A stretch of 64,000 nt of DNA from Sphaerotilus sp. (GTDB lineage Bacteria > Pseudomonadota > Gammaproteobacteria > Burkholderiales > Burkholderiaceae_C). The notes beneath the pieces were generated by a model. The model made no database searches. It saw only the letters and a program-made list of their open reading frames with translations, and was not told where the DNA came from. The DNA lies in NCBI GenBank assembly GCA_013299055.1, contig JAAFKB010000006.1:1-64000 (forward strand), read 5' to 3'. A program made the translations under genes and the position numbers. Shown one piece after another: positions 1 through 8,257 of the stretch; position 1 is the stretch's first letter; each line of letters opens with the position of its first letter.

Positions 1-1
1 C

Positions 2-211
2 TCGGTGCTGAAGGTCAAGCTGGGCACGGCCATCATCGGCATCAGCTCGATCCACCTGCTCAAGACCTTCATCAACGCCGAGAACTACAGCGAGAAGACG
101 CTGATGTGGCAGACGGTCATCCACATGGCCTTCCTCGCGTCGGCCATCGCCATCGCGTGGGCGGATCGGATCATGCACCCACCCGTGGTCGGCGGCTCCA
201 GCCAGCATTGA
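2..211 (+). CDS. YqhA/UPF0114 family membrane protein, C-terminal part
   Basis: The reading frame is open from the window edge and ends with TGA at 209-211, so only the last 69 or so residues are present. They contain the family's conserved stretch around [16 protein letters not shown] followed by a hydrophobic helix ([18 protein letters not shown]) and a short polar tail. This matches the end of the E. coli YqhA family of small inner-membrane proteins, whose biochemical role is not established. The true start lies upstream of the window. The gene converges on the minus-strand penicillin-binding protein, with only about 20 bases between the two stops. Confidence 0.75.
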   Translation, partial: SVLKVKLGTAIIGISSIHLLKTFINAENYSEKTLMWQTVIHMAFLASAIAIAWADRIMHPPVVGGSSQH

Positions 212-232
212 CCCCGGCCAGGGTGCGCGCCC

Positions 233-3200
233 TCAAGATGGCGGACACGCGGCGGAAGAAACGCCGGACAGCACCGGCTTCAGCAGCGGCGCCATGTGCT
301 TCAGGATCTGGGTGGGCAAGGCGCTGGTGAACTTGTAGCCGCCCGCTTCCGGCCCGAGCACAAACGCGGTCAGGGTGCCGAAGTGGCGCGGCCCCAGGTA
401 GAACACGAAGGTGGCGGTGCGGCTCGTGACCTTGGACGCCAGCAGCCCGCCGCCGCGCGTGTAGGTGTTGAGCCGGTTGTCGCCGGTGCCGGTCTTGCCG
501 CCGATCACCATCGGGGCTTGGCCGGGATCGTCCAGCACGCCCTTGATGCGCCGCGCCGTGCCATCGCTCACCACCAGCGCCAGCGCCTTGCGCAGCGTCG
601 CCGCGGTCTCGGGGGTCAGCACCTGCTCGCCCTCGGCGGGCTTCTTGCGCAGCGTCACGGCGTAGGGCGAGCCGACGCCGAACTGCAGCGTGTCCAGCAT
701 GGTCGCCGGCAGCCGCCTGCCGTCGTTGACCAGGATGCCCATCAGCTCCGCCAGCGCCGCCGGCCGGTCGCCCGAGCTGCCGATGGCGGTGGCGTAGGAC
801 GGCACCAGCGTGTCGAACGGAAACCCCACCCGCTTCCACTGCGCGTGGATCTTGGCAAACGCCTCGACCTCCAGCAGCTGCACGATGCGGCTGTTCTGGC
901 CGCGCCGCGCCTTGTTGCGCAACAGCCACTGGTAGGACTGCTCGCGCTCGACCGCCCCCGCGTCGAGCACCTGTTCCAGCGTCGCCTTCGGGTTCTGCCG
1001 CAGATAGTCCGCCACCCACAGCTCCAGCGGGTGCAGCCGTGCCAGATACCCACGGTCGGCCAGCGAGTAGTTGCCTGGCGCGTGGCGGTCGTAGAGCTTT
1101 TGCAGGTAGTCCGCCGGCAGGGACACCCCCGGCAGCAGGCGCACGATGTAGGCGCTGAAGTCCTCGAACGTGCCCTGGGGGTAGACCGAACGGTAGATCA
1201 CGGCCAGCCGGGGCGCCGTCTTGTAGACACTGGCCGCCATCGTCGCCAGCACCGTCTCGACCGGCTTGCCCTGGTGGCGCTGGTAGAACTTGCGCATGAA
1301 CTGCCGCCCCTCCTTGTTGATGAAGAGCTTGAGCAGCTCCATCCGGCGCGGGTGGTCTTCGTCTTCCAGGATGTCGGCGGCGGGATTGGCGGCGTTGTAG
1401 AGGTGGTGGTAGACGATCTCGCGCATCAGCCGGATGAAGGGCAGGTTGAGCGAATCGCGCAGGGATTCATACAGCGTGGCCATGCGGCCGTTGTCGCTTG
1501 CGTTGAAGTTCGAGAACACATGCGCGCCGCCCCCGGTGAAGAAGCTCTCGCCCGGACTGGCCGAGAACTTGCGCAGCATCGCCGCGTCGAGCATCGCCGC
1601 CAGCGAGCGGTCCTTGGCCGTCGCCAGCCAGTCGATCGCCCAGCGTGTCAGCCGGTCCTTGGGGCCTACCTCGACGGCAGCCAGCGCCTTCGGATCCATC
1701 CCGGCGTGCTCCCGGTGCAGCTGGGCGACGAGTTCGAGGTAGGTCGTCAGCGTGCGCAGCTTGGCGGTGGAGCCGAGTTCGAGCTTGGCGCTGCCGTTGA
1801 TGTCGAAGGGCTGGTCGAGGTTGTCGGTCTGCACGCGCACGCGGTTGATGCCTGCGCCGCGCTCGTAGAGGGTGAAGCTGTAGAGCAGCCTGGACGGGTC
1901 GCCCTTTTCCAGCAGCTGGAACCCGAGCAACCCGGCGTCCTTGGCGACCTGGGGGTCGCGCAGGCGGTTGAGCAGCTCGGTGATCTCGCGCTGCAGGCGG
2001 CCGTCGAGGTGGCTGGTGGCGCCGAGGTCGAAGCGGTCGAGTTCGTACAGCCGCGGCGTGTTGAGCATGGCCGAGAGCTGCACCCGCAACAGCGTGGACG
2101 CATTGCGCTCGCCGAACTCCATGCCCGCGGCCGGCCCGGTGTAGGCCGGGCGCACGTCCAGCGGGGCGGCCAGCGCGGCGTCGCGCAGCGCCGGACCGAT
2201 GAGGCCGTCGTGGGCCAGCAGGCGGATGTAGCTGGCGGTCATCTGCAGCAGCTGCGGGCGGCCCGGGCCGAAGTAGTGGGCCGGGCGGCGCTGGGCGATC
2301 ATCAAGCTGAGCACTTGCCGGAACGCCAGTCCGCGCGCGGCCAGTCCCTCCTCCTGCTCGCCCGGCTCGCGCAGGCGGCGGTTGGCGCTGTCGACGTCGG
2401 CGCCGTACCAGGCGGCCAGACCATCGCTGACCCCGTGGACCTCCCCCCAGCCGCGCTGTGCCCCCAAGGGCAGGCTGTTGAGGTAGTCCTGCAGGATGCG
2501 GTGGCGGGCGGCCACGGTGTTCTCGCCATCGCGGTAGGCACGCACGGAGGCGGACACCATCTGCAGGTACTTGTCCCGAGCCGACGAGGTGCGGCCCTCG
2601 GGCGAATGGCGGAACTTCTCGGTCTGGGTCGCCAGCGTGCTGCCCCCGGCGGCAGCGTGGTCCTCGTCGGCCACGGCGATCACCTGGTCCAGCACCGCCT
2701 TGCCCAGTCGCGTCCACTCGATGGCCGGGTTGTGCGTCGGCTCGCGCAGGTCGAGCACCTCGCGGTTCTCGATGAATCCGAGCGTCTGCGCGACCAGCGG
2801 CGGCAGCTCTTGCGCCCCCTCGTAGGTGTGGAGAGGGAAACGCGAGCGGAACAGCGGCTCGCCCCGGCAGTCCTGCAGCGTCAACCCGGTCTGGACCTTC
2901 TCCGGGTAGGGCGGGAAGAACCCACGGTCCATGAAGTCCTGCAGCGCCGCGGACTGCTGGGCCTGCGCAACCACCTGGTAGCCGCGGCCGCCCAGGCTGG
3001 CGATGAACTCAGGCATCCGCACATAGCCCATGCGCTCGTCGCTGGGGCCGGCCTTGGGATAGCGGCTGCCGGTGGCCGGCTGGGGCTGGACGGTGTGGCC
3101 CAGCTGGGCGGCCCAGTCCGCGAAGAAGCGCGCCTGCAGCGTGGACGCACGCATCTCGCCATGCACCAGGTAGGACACACCAGCCAGTACCACCAGTCCG

Positions 3201-3331
3201 GTGGACCACTTGGCCAGCGTCACAGGCCAGCGCCTGGGGACCGACGGCGAAGGAGGCAGGAGGCTGGGAGCGGGGGTGTCGTCGAGGGCGCTTGCGGCTG
3301 ACGGAAGGTTCCCGGTGTCGCCTGGAGTCAT
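233..3331 (-). CDS. Class A penicillin-binding protein (transglycosylase/transpeptidase), divergent type
   Basis: A 1,032-residue bifunctional peptidoglycan synthase is predicted. After a proline-rich cytoplasmic tail there is one membrane anchor near residues 35-58. A GT51 region follows with IENREVLD, GGSTLATQTEKF and RILQDYLN, which correspond to the EDxxFxxH, GGSTxTQQ and ILExYLN motifs but are clearly divergent. The transpeptidase part keeps all three catalytic motifs: STAK (about residue 520), SLN, and KTGTGDN (about residue 945). I chose the ATG at 3331; a TTG at 3391 would add 20 residues but has no ribosome-binding site. It is longer than a typical PBP1A and does not align simply with PBP1A, 1B or 1C, so no symbol is given. 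Confidence 0.8.
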   Translation of the reverse strand: MTPGDTGNLPSAASALDDTPAPSLLPPSPSVPRRWPVTLAKWSTGLVVLAGVSYLVHGEMRASTLQARFFADWAAQLGHTVQPQPATGSRYPKAGPSDERMGYVRMPEFIASLGGRGYQVVAQAQQSAALQDFMDRGFFPPYPEKVQTGLTLQDCRGEPLFRSRFPLHTYEGAQELPPLVAQTLGFIENREVLDLREPTHNPAIEWTRLGKAVLDQVIAVADEDHAAAGGSTLATQTEKFRHSPEGRTSSARDKYLQMVSASVRAYRDGENTVAARHRILQDYLNSLPLGAQRGWGEVHGVSDGLAAWYGADVDSANRRLREPGEQEEGLAARGLAFRQVLSLMIAQRRPAHYFGPGRPQLLQMTASYIRLLAHDGLIGPALRDAALAAPLDVRPAYTGPAAGMEFGERNASTLLRVQLSAMLNTPRLYELDRFDLGATSHLDGRLQREITELLNRLRDPQVAKDAGLLGFQLLEKGDPSRLLYSFTLYERGAGINRVRVQTDNLDQPFDINGSAKLELGSTAKLRTLTTYLELVAQLHREHAGMDPKALAAVEVGPKDRLTRWAIDWLATAKDRSLAAMLDAAMLRKFSASPGESFFTGGGAHVFSNFNASDNGRMATLYESLRDSLNLPFIRLMREIVYHHLYNAANPAADILEDEDHPRRMELLKLFINKEGRQFMRKFYQRHQGKPVETVLATMAASVYKTAPRLAVIYRSVYPQGTFEDFSAYIVRLLPGVSLPADYLQKLYDRHAPGNYSLADRGYLARLHPLELWVADYLRQNPKATLEQVLDAGAVEREQSYQWLLRNKARRGQNSRIVQLLEVEAFAKIHAQWKRVGFPFDTLVPSYATAIGSSGDRPAALAELMGILVNDGRRLPATMLDTLQFGVGSPYAVTLRKKPAEGEQVLTPETAATLRKALALVVSDGTARRIKGVLDDPGQAPMVIGGKTGTGDNRLNTYTRGGGLLASKVTSRTATFVFYLGPRHFGTLTAFVLGPEAGGYKFTSALPTQILKHMAPLLKPVLSGVSSAACPPS

Positions 3332-3528
3332 GGGCAGCACGTACTTTGCATCTTCTTGTGGATCGACCGGAGCAAGCACCCGGCACAGCAACAGGCCCCA
3401 TCACCAGGGCCGCGGATGTGCCTATCCTATCGACCACGGACACCGGAAACTGAAACGCGCTTGAGTAAACTCGCTGCAAGTCGAAACACGCAACATTGTC
3501 GCAACCTGTACAGACCTGAGACCCCGCC

Positions 3529-5052
3529 ATGACCACCATCCGCCAAGCCGACCTGGTTGAAAGCGTCGCCGCCGCGCTGCAGTTCATCAGCTACTACCAT
3601 CCAGCCGACTACATCAGCCACCTCGCCCGCGCCTACGAACGCGAGGAATCGCCCGCCGCCAAGGACGCCATCGCCCAGATCCTGACCAACAGCCGCATGT
3701 GCGCGGAAGGCCGTCGCCCGATCTGCCAGGACACCGGCATCGTCAACGTGTTCCTGAAGATCGGCATGGACGTGAAGTGGGAAGGGTTCACTGGCTCGAT
3801 CGCCGACGCCGTGAACCAGGGCGTGCGCCAGGGCTACCTGAACCCGGACAACGTGCTGCGCGCCTCGGTGCTCGAAGACCCGATCTTCGCCCGCAAGAAC
3901 ACCCGCGACAACACGCCGGCCGTGGTCCACATGGAAGTGGTGCCTGGTGACAAGGTGGATGTCATCGTCGCGGCCAAGGGCGGCGGCAGCGAGAACAAGT
4001 CGAAGATGTACATGCTCAATCCGAACGATTCGATCGTGGACTGGGTGCTCAAGACGGTGCCGACGATGGGCGCGGGCTGGTGTCCGCCGGGCATGCTGGG
4101 CATCGGCGTCGGCGGCACGGCGGAGAAGGCCGTGATGATGGCCAAGGAAGTGTTGATGGAAGACATCGACATGTACGAGCTGCTGGAGCGCGGCCCGCAG
4201 AACAAGCTCGAAGAGCTGCGCATCGAGCTGTACGAGAAGGTCAACGCCCTGGGCATCGGCGCACAGGGCCTGGGCGGGCTGACCACCGTGCTGGACGTGA
4301 AGATCAAGACCTTCCCGACGCACGCCGCCTCCAAGCCGATCGCGATGATCCCGAACTGCGCCGCCACGCGCCACGGCCACTTCGTGCTCGACGGCTCCGG
4401 CCCGGCCTTCATGACGCCGCCGAGCCTGGACCTGTGGCCGGACGTACATTGGGCGCCGGACTACAACAAGTCCAAGCGCGTCGATCTGAACACGCTGACC
4501 AAGGCCGAGGTGGCGAGCTGGAAGCCGGGCGACACGCTGCTGCTCAACGGCAAGATGCTCACGGGTCGGGACGCCGCCCACAAGCGCATCCAGGACATGC
4601 TGGCCAAGGGCGAGCCGCTGCCGGTGGACTTCACCAACCGCGTCATCTACTACGTCGGCCCGGTCGATCCGGTGCGCGATGAAGTCGTGGGACCGGCCGG
4701 CCCGACCACCGCGACCCGCATGGACAGCTTCACCCGCATGATGCTGGAGCAGACCGGCCTGATCTCGATGGTGGGCAAGGCCGAGCGCGGGCCGGTGGCG
4801 ATCCAGGCCATCAAGGACAACCAGTCGGCCTACCTGATGGCGGTCGGCGGCTCGGCCTACCTGGTGTCCAAGGCGATCAAGGCGGCCAAGGTCGTCGGCT
4901 TCGCGGACCTGGGGATGGAGGCGATCTACGAGTTCGACGTGGTGGACATGCCCGTGACGGTGGCGGTGGATGCCGGCGGCACCAGCGCGCACATCACCGG
5001 CCCGAAGCTCTGGCAGGCCCGGATCGGCAAGATCCCGGTCGTCGAGGCGTGA
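3529..5052 (+). CDS. fumA: Fumarate hydratase class I (iron-sulfur)
   Basis: This TCA-cycle enzyme interconverts fumarate and (S)-malate in the cytoplasm using an oxygen-sensitive [4Fe-4S] cluster. The 507-residue protein shows the three cluster cysteines in their family contexts: ICQDTG (Cys66), GWCPPG (Cys185) and NCAATRH (Cys277). The N-terminal alpha and C-terminal beta regions are fused in one chain. FTRMMLEQTGLISMVGKAERG and the following AYLMAVGGSAYLVS are typical of the C-terminal half. The start is the only ATG that preserves the usual N-terminus. A GTG start of the next gene overlaps its stop (GTGA), so the two are translationally coupled. The symbol fumA reflects class I membership, not proven orthology to the E. 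coli isozyme. Confidence 0.95.
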   Translation: MTTIRQADLVESVAAALQFISYYHPADYISHLARAYEREESPAAKDAIAQILTNSRMCAEGRRPICQDTGIVNVFLKIGMDVKWEGFTGSIADAVNQGVRQGYLNPDNVLRASVLEDPIFARKNTRDNTPAVVHMEVVPGDKVDVIVAAKGGGSENKSKMYMLNPNDSIVDWVLKTVPTMGAGWCPPGMLGIGVGGTAEKAVMMAKEVLMEDIDMYELLERGPQNKLEELRIELYEKVNALGIGAQGLGGLTTVLDVKIKTFPTHAASKPIAMIPNCAATRHGHFVLDGSGPAFMTPPSLDLWPDVHWAPDYNKSKRVDLNTLTKAEVASWKPGDTLLLNGKMLTGRDAAHKRIQDMLAKGEPLPVDFTNRVIYYVGPVDPVRDEVVGPAGPTTATRMDSFTRMMLEQTGLISMVGKAERGPVAIQAIKDNQSAYLMAVGGSAYLVSKAIKAAKVVGFADLGMEAIYEFDVVDMPVTVAVDAGGTSAHITGPKLWQARIGKIPVVEA

Positions 5053-5282
5053 TCTCCACCACCCCGCTGCCAGCCACCGCCTGCCCGCTTTGCGGCGGCC
5101 CCAACGGCTGCGCGCCCGCGGTGTCCGGCACGTTCGACAGCCCGTGCTGGTGCACGATGGTGCGCATCCCGGCCGAGGTGCTGGCGCGCATTCCGGTGGC
5201 CCAGCGTGGGCTGGCGTGCGTGTGCCGCACCTGCGCCGAGGCCGGCGGGGTGGATCAGAGCGTGGTGTCGGCCACCATCTGA
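5049..5282 (+). CDS. Small cysteine-rich CWC-family protein
   Basis: A 77-residue protein starts at a GTG that overlaps the fumarase stop. Cysteines occur as CPLCGGPNGC, then CWC, then a later C-x-C-x2-C (CVCRTC), the pattern of the cysteine-rich CWC family. Such proteins are presumed to bind metal, probably zinc, but no function is established. Coupling to the fumarase gene suggests co-expression only. The last 28 bases overlap the 3' end of the minus-strand GGDEF-EAL gene, so the two genes are convergent and share coding sequence. Confidence 0.75.
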   Translation: MISTTPLPATACPLCGGPNGCAPAVSGTFDSPCWCTMVRIPAEVLARIPVAQRGLACVCRTCAEAGGVDQSVVSATI

Positions 5283-8131
5283 GACGCCGAGAAGCGGCAT
5301 AGCGCCGCAAACTCGGCCGGCGGCACCGCCTTGCTGAACAGGAAACCCTGGAACTCGTCGCAGCCGAGCTGGCGCAGCGTGTCGGCCTGGGCCTGGGTCT
5401 CGATCCCTTCGGCCACGGTGTGCTTGCCCAGCGCCTGCGCCAGCGTCAGGATGGCCCGCGTCACCGCCAGCGCGGAAGGGTCGTCGGTCAAGTCCTGCAC
5501 GAAGGCGCGGTCCACCTTCATCACGTCGATCGGCAGGTTGCGCAGCGTCGCCATCGACGAATAGCCGGTACCGAAGTCGTCCAGCGCGATCAGCACCCCC
5601 CGCTCGCGCAGGCGGGACAGCTGCTCGCTGGCCGAGCGCGCATCGCCCACCAGCAGGCTCTCGGTCACCTCCAGCTCCAGCATGTTCCAGGGCACGCCGT
5701 GCTGCACCAGGGCGGCCTCGACCTCCTCCAGGAGACGGCCGGACTGGAGCTGGCGCGGCGACACGTTGACCGACAGCCGCTGCAGGGGCACCCCCTCCCG
5801 TCGCCAGCGCGCCAGCTGGGCACAGGCCGCGCGGATCACCCACAGCCCGATCGACTCGATCAGCTCGGACTCCTCGGCCAGCGGAATGAACACGCTCGGC
5901 GCCACCAGGCCGCGGGTCGGGTGGCGCCAGCGGATCAGGGCCTCGGCGGAGACGATGCTGCCGTCGGCCACGCACACACGCGGCTGGAAGTGCAGCACCA
6001 GCTCCTTGCGTGCCACGGCCTGGCGCAGGTCGGCCAGCAAGGCACTGCGCTCCAGCAGCCGCGTGTCCAGCGGCTCCTCGAACATGGCGTGGCGGCCGCG
6101 GCCGGCATCCTTGGCGGTGTACATCGCCATGTCGGCGTGGCGCAGCAGGTCGGTGCAGGTCTGGCCGTGGACGGGCGCCAGCGCGATGCCGATGCTGGCG
6201 CCGAGGAAGTGGTCCTTGCCGCCGAGTGCAAACGGCACTGCCATGCGCTGGCACACGGCCTGGGCCACTTCGATGGCCGCCGCGTCATTGGCATCCGGCA
6301 ACACCAGCACGAACTCGTCACCACCGGGGCGGGCGACCACGGCGCGCGTGGGCGCGCAGGCTTCCAGCCGCTCGGCCGCCTGGCGCAGCAGCTCGTCGCC
6401 CAGCCCATGGCCGAGGTTGTCGTTGACGGTCTTGAAGTGGTCCAGGTCGATGAAGAGCACTGCCAGCGCCGGGGGATTCGTCCCCTCCCCGAGCAGCAGG
6501 GCGTCCAGCTCCTGGTGCAGGCCGTTGCGGTTGAGCAGGCCGGTCAGGTCATCGTGCCGGGCCTGCCAGGTCAGCTCCAGCTCGCGCTGGTGCGCCGCCA
6601 GCGCGACGGAGAGCCGATCGCGCAGCTCGGCCGCCTCGCGCAGGCGCTGCGTGGCCGGCGGCGTGGCCCAGCCCAGCAGCAGCAGCCCGTGGGTGCGCCC
6701 CTGCCAGCGCAGCGGCAGCGCCTGCAGCGGCGTGTCCTTGTCCTGGCGCATCGGCGCACACCAGGCGGTGGCCAGGGTGCTGGTGGAGGTGCCCTCCACG
6801 GACGTGCCACCGGGCCGCCATTCCGTGTCGACCGTCACCGCCAGCAGTGCCTGGTACTCGCACGGCGACAGCGCCCGCACGCTGCGGCGTACCTTGTGGA
6901 CAAAGGCCGTGTCCGTCCACTGGAGATGCAACCGCGGCACCCGCGCCGATTCGACCCGTGCCAGACCCATCACCGCCGCGCCCAGTCCAGGCAGGCCCTG
7001 CACCAGCACACGCCGGAACACCTCGTCGACCGCCCGGTGGCCGACGATGTCACGGTCGATCGAGGCCAGCAGCTCCAGCGACTGGAACTGCGCGTCGATC
7101 GCCGTGGCCATCTGGTTGAAGGCACGGGCCACCTCGCCGAACTCGTCCGTACTGGAGGCGTCCACCCGTACCCCAGGGGCGCGCAGCTCCAGCTGCCGGG
7201 TGCCACGCAGGAGGTGCTGCAATGGCCGCAGCGTGCGCAGCACCAGCAGCCCGCTGGCCAGCAGCACCCCGAACACCGCGCACAGCGCCGCCCCGACCAG
7301 CGGCCCGGTGATCACCGGGCCCAGCAGCGCCAAGGCTGTGCGCACCTGCACCAGATCGAATTGCCAGTCGCTGGCACCGTGCATCTCGTCGAGCGACAGG
7401 GTCCAGCCCGTGTGGACCCTGTCCGCCACCGCCGCGCCGAGCAGCTCCGCCCCTGGTCCGCTCGGGGTCGGGGCTGGACAGTGCAGCCGCACGCCCTGGG
7501 TGTTCTGCACGCACCAGTAGTCGCCACCCTGCCGCGCCGCGGCCACCACCGGCTGCCACAAAGCCTGCGGCGCCAGTTCAGCCAGCCAGCGGCTGCCGTC
7601 CGCGCGCGGCGGTTGCACGAGCACCAGCTGGAGCTGCCCGTTGTGCTCGTGGGCCACCAGCTGGCTGCGATCCGCCCGTCCTGCGGGCAACGCGGTGGCA
7701 GCGCCGGCCAGCGGCCCCGGCCACGCACCGGTGGACCAGCGCAGCTGCCCGTCAGCCCCCAGCAGTGCCGCCTGCAGGAACTGCGGCCCCAGCCCAGGCA
7801 GCAGCGCCCGCAGGCTTGCCGACGCAGGATCACCGCCCGGCTCCACCGGCGGCGGCTCGGCCGGCCAGGAGAGCATGACCGTGCGCGCACTGCCCAGGTG
7901 GGCCGCCACCTGGGCCGCCACGGTACGCACCTGCAGCAGCCGCTCCCGAGACTCGAAGTGCCGCACCAGCGTCTGCAAGGACTGCCCCCCCAGCGCCGCC
8001 AGCACCACCAGCGGCAGGCCCACGGCCAGCAGCACACACGCGCCAATGCGCCAGGCCAGCCGACTGCGCAGCACCCGGCTGGCCGTCAAGCTGACCGTCA
8101 GGCCACGCGTGGGGGAGGATTCGACCGACAT
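5255..8131 (-). CDS. Membrane sensor GGDEF-EAL protein (cyclic-di-GMP turnover)
   Basis: The 958-residue protein has a membrane helix near residues 20-45, a periplasmic sensor region to about 270, a second helix, a HAMP linker, a GAF-like segment (about 355-520), then GGDEF and EAL domains. The diguanylate cyclase site is intact (PGGDEF, about residue 602), but the RxxD inhibitory site that normally precedes it is absent (PTRA in its place). The phosphodiesterase domain keeps AEALIRWRHP, VNVSPRQL, EVTES, LDDFGTGYSS, KVDR and AEGIET, so it looks catalytically complete. Both activities are therefore possible, and which one dominates cannot be read from sequence. I chose the ATG at 8131; an upstream ATG at 8176 with AAGG close before it would add 15 residues. 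The reading frame continues open far upstream, but that part is antisense to the next gene. Confidence 0.85.
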   Translation of the reverse strand: MSVESSPTRGLTVSLTASRVLRSRLAWRIGACVLLAVGLPLVVLAALGGQSLQTLVRHFESRERLLQVRTVAAQVAAHLGSARTVMLSWPAEPPPVEPGGDPASASLRALLPGLGPQFLQAALLGADGQLRWSTGAWPGPLAGAATALPAGRADRSQLVAHEHNGQLQLVLVQPPRADGSRWLAELAPQALWQPVVAAARQGGDYWCVQNTQGVRLHCPAPTPSGPGAELLGAAVADRVHTGWTLSLDEMHGASDWQFDLVQVRTALALLGPVITGPLVGAALCAVFGVLLASGLLVLRTLRPLQHLLRGTRQLELRAPGVRVDASSTDEFGEVARAFNQMATAIDAQFQSLELLASIDRDIVGHRAVDEVFRRVLVQGLPGLGAAVMGLARVESARVPRLHLQWTDTAFVHKVRRSVRALSPCEYQALLAVTVDTEWRPGGTSVEGTSTSTLATAWCAPMRQDKDTPLQALPLRWQGRTHGLLLLGWATPPATQRLREAAELRDRLSVALAAHQRELELTWQARHDDLTGLLNRNGLHQELDALLLGEGTNPPALAVLFIDLDHFKTVNDNLGHGLGDELLRQAAERLEACAPTRAVVARPGGDEFVLVLPDANDAAAIEVAQAVCQRMAVPFALGGKDHFLGASIGIALAPVHGQTCTDLLRHADMAMYTAKDAGRGRHAMFEEPLDTRLLERSALLADLRQAVARKELVLHFQPRVCVADGSIVSAEALIRWRHPTRGLVAPSVFIPLAEESELIESIGLWVIRAACAQLARWRREGVPLQRLSVNVSPRQLQSGRLLEEVEAALVQHGVPWNMLELEVTESLLVGDARSASEQLSRLRERGVLIALDDFGTGYSSMATLRNLPIDVMKVDRAFVQDLTDDPSALAVTRAILTLAQALGKHTVAEGIETQAQADTLRQLGCDEFQGFLFSKAVPPAEFAALCRFSASQMVADTTL

Positions 8132-8257
8132 GGAGAACCAGGAAACCAGTTGTTTCCAATATCGGCGACACGGCATCAGCCTTGAGTAATTGCCAAGTCC
8201 TGACGCCTGCGCCAGACTGCACGCGGGGGGGCCCACGGCCTGGCCCGCCAGCGCAGC

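Noticed and set aside
296-3301. About 1,000-codon open frame on the plus strand opposite the penicillin-binding protein gene
   Set aside because: Composition is that of antisense shadow coding in high-GC DNA (Arg/Gln/His-rich, no motif), while the minus frame has conserved transpeptidase motifs.
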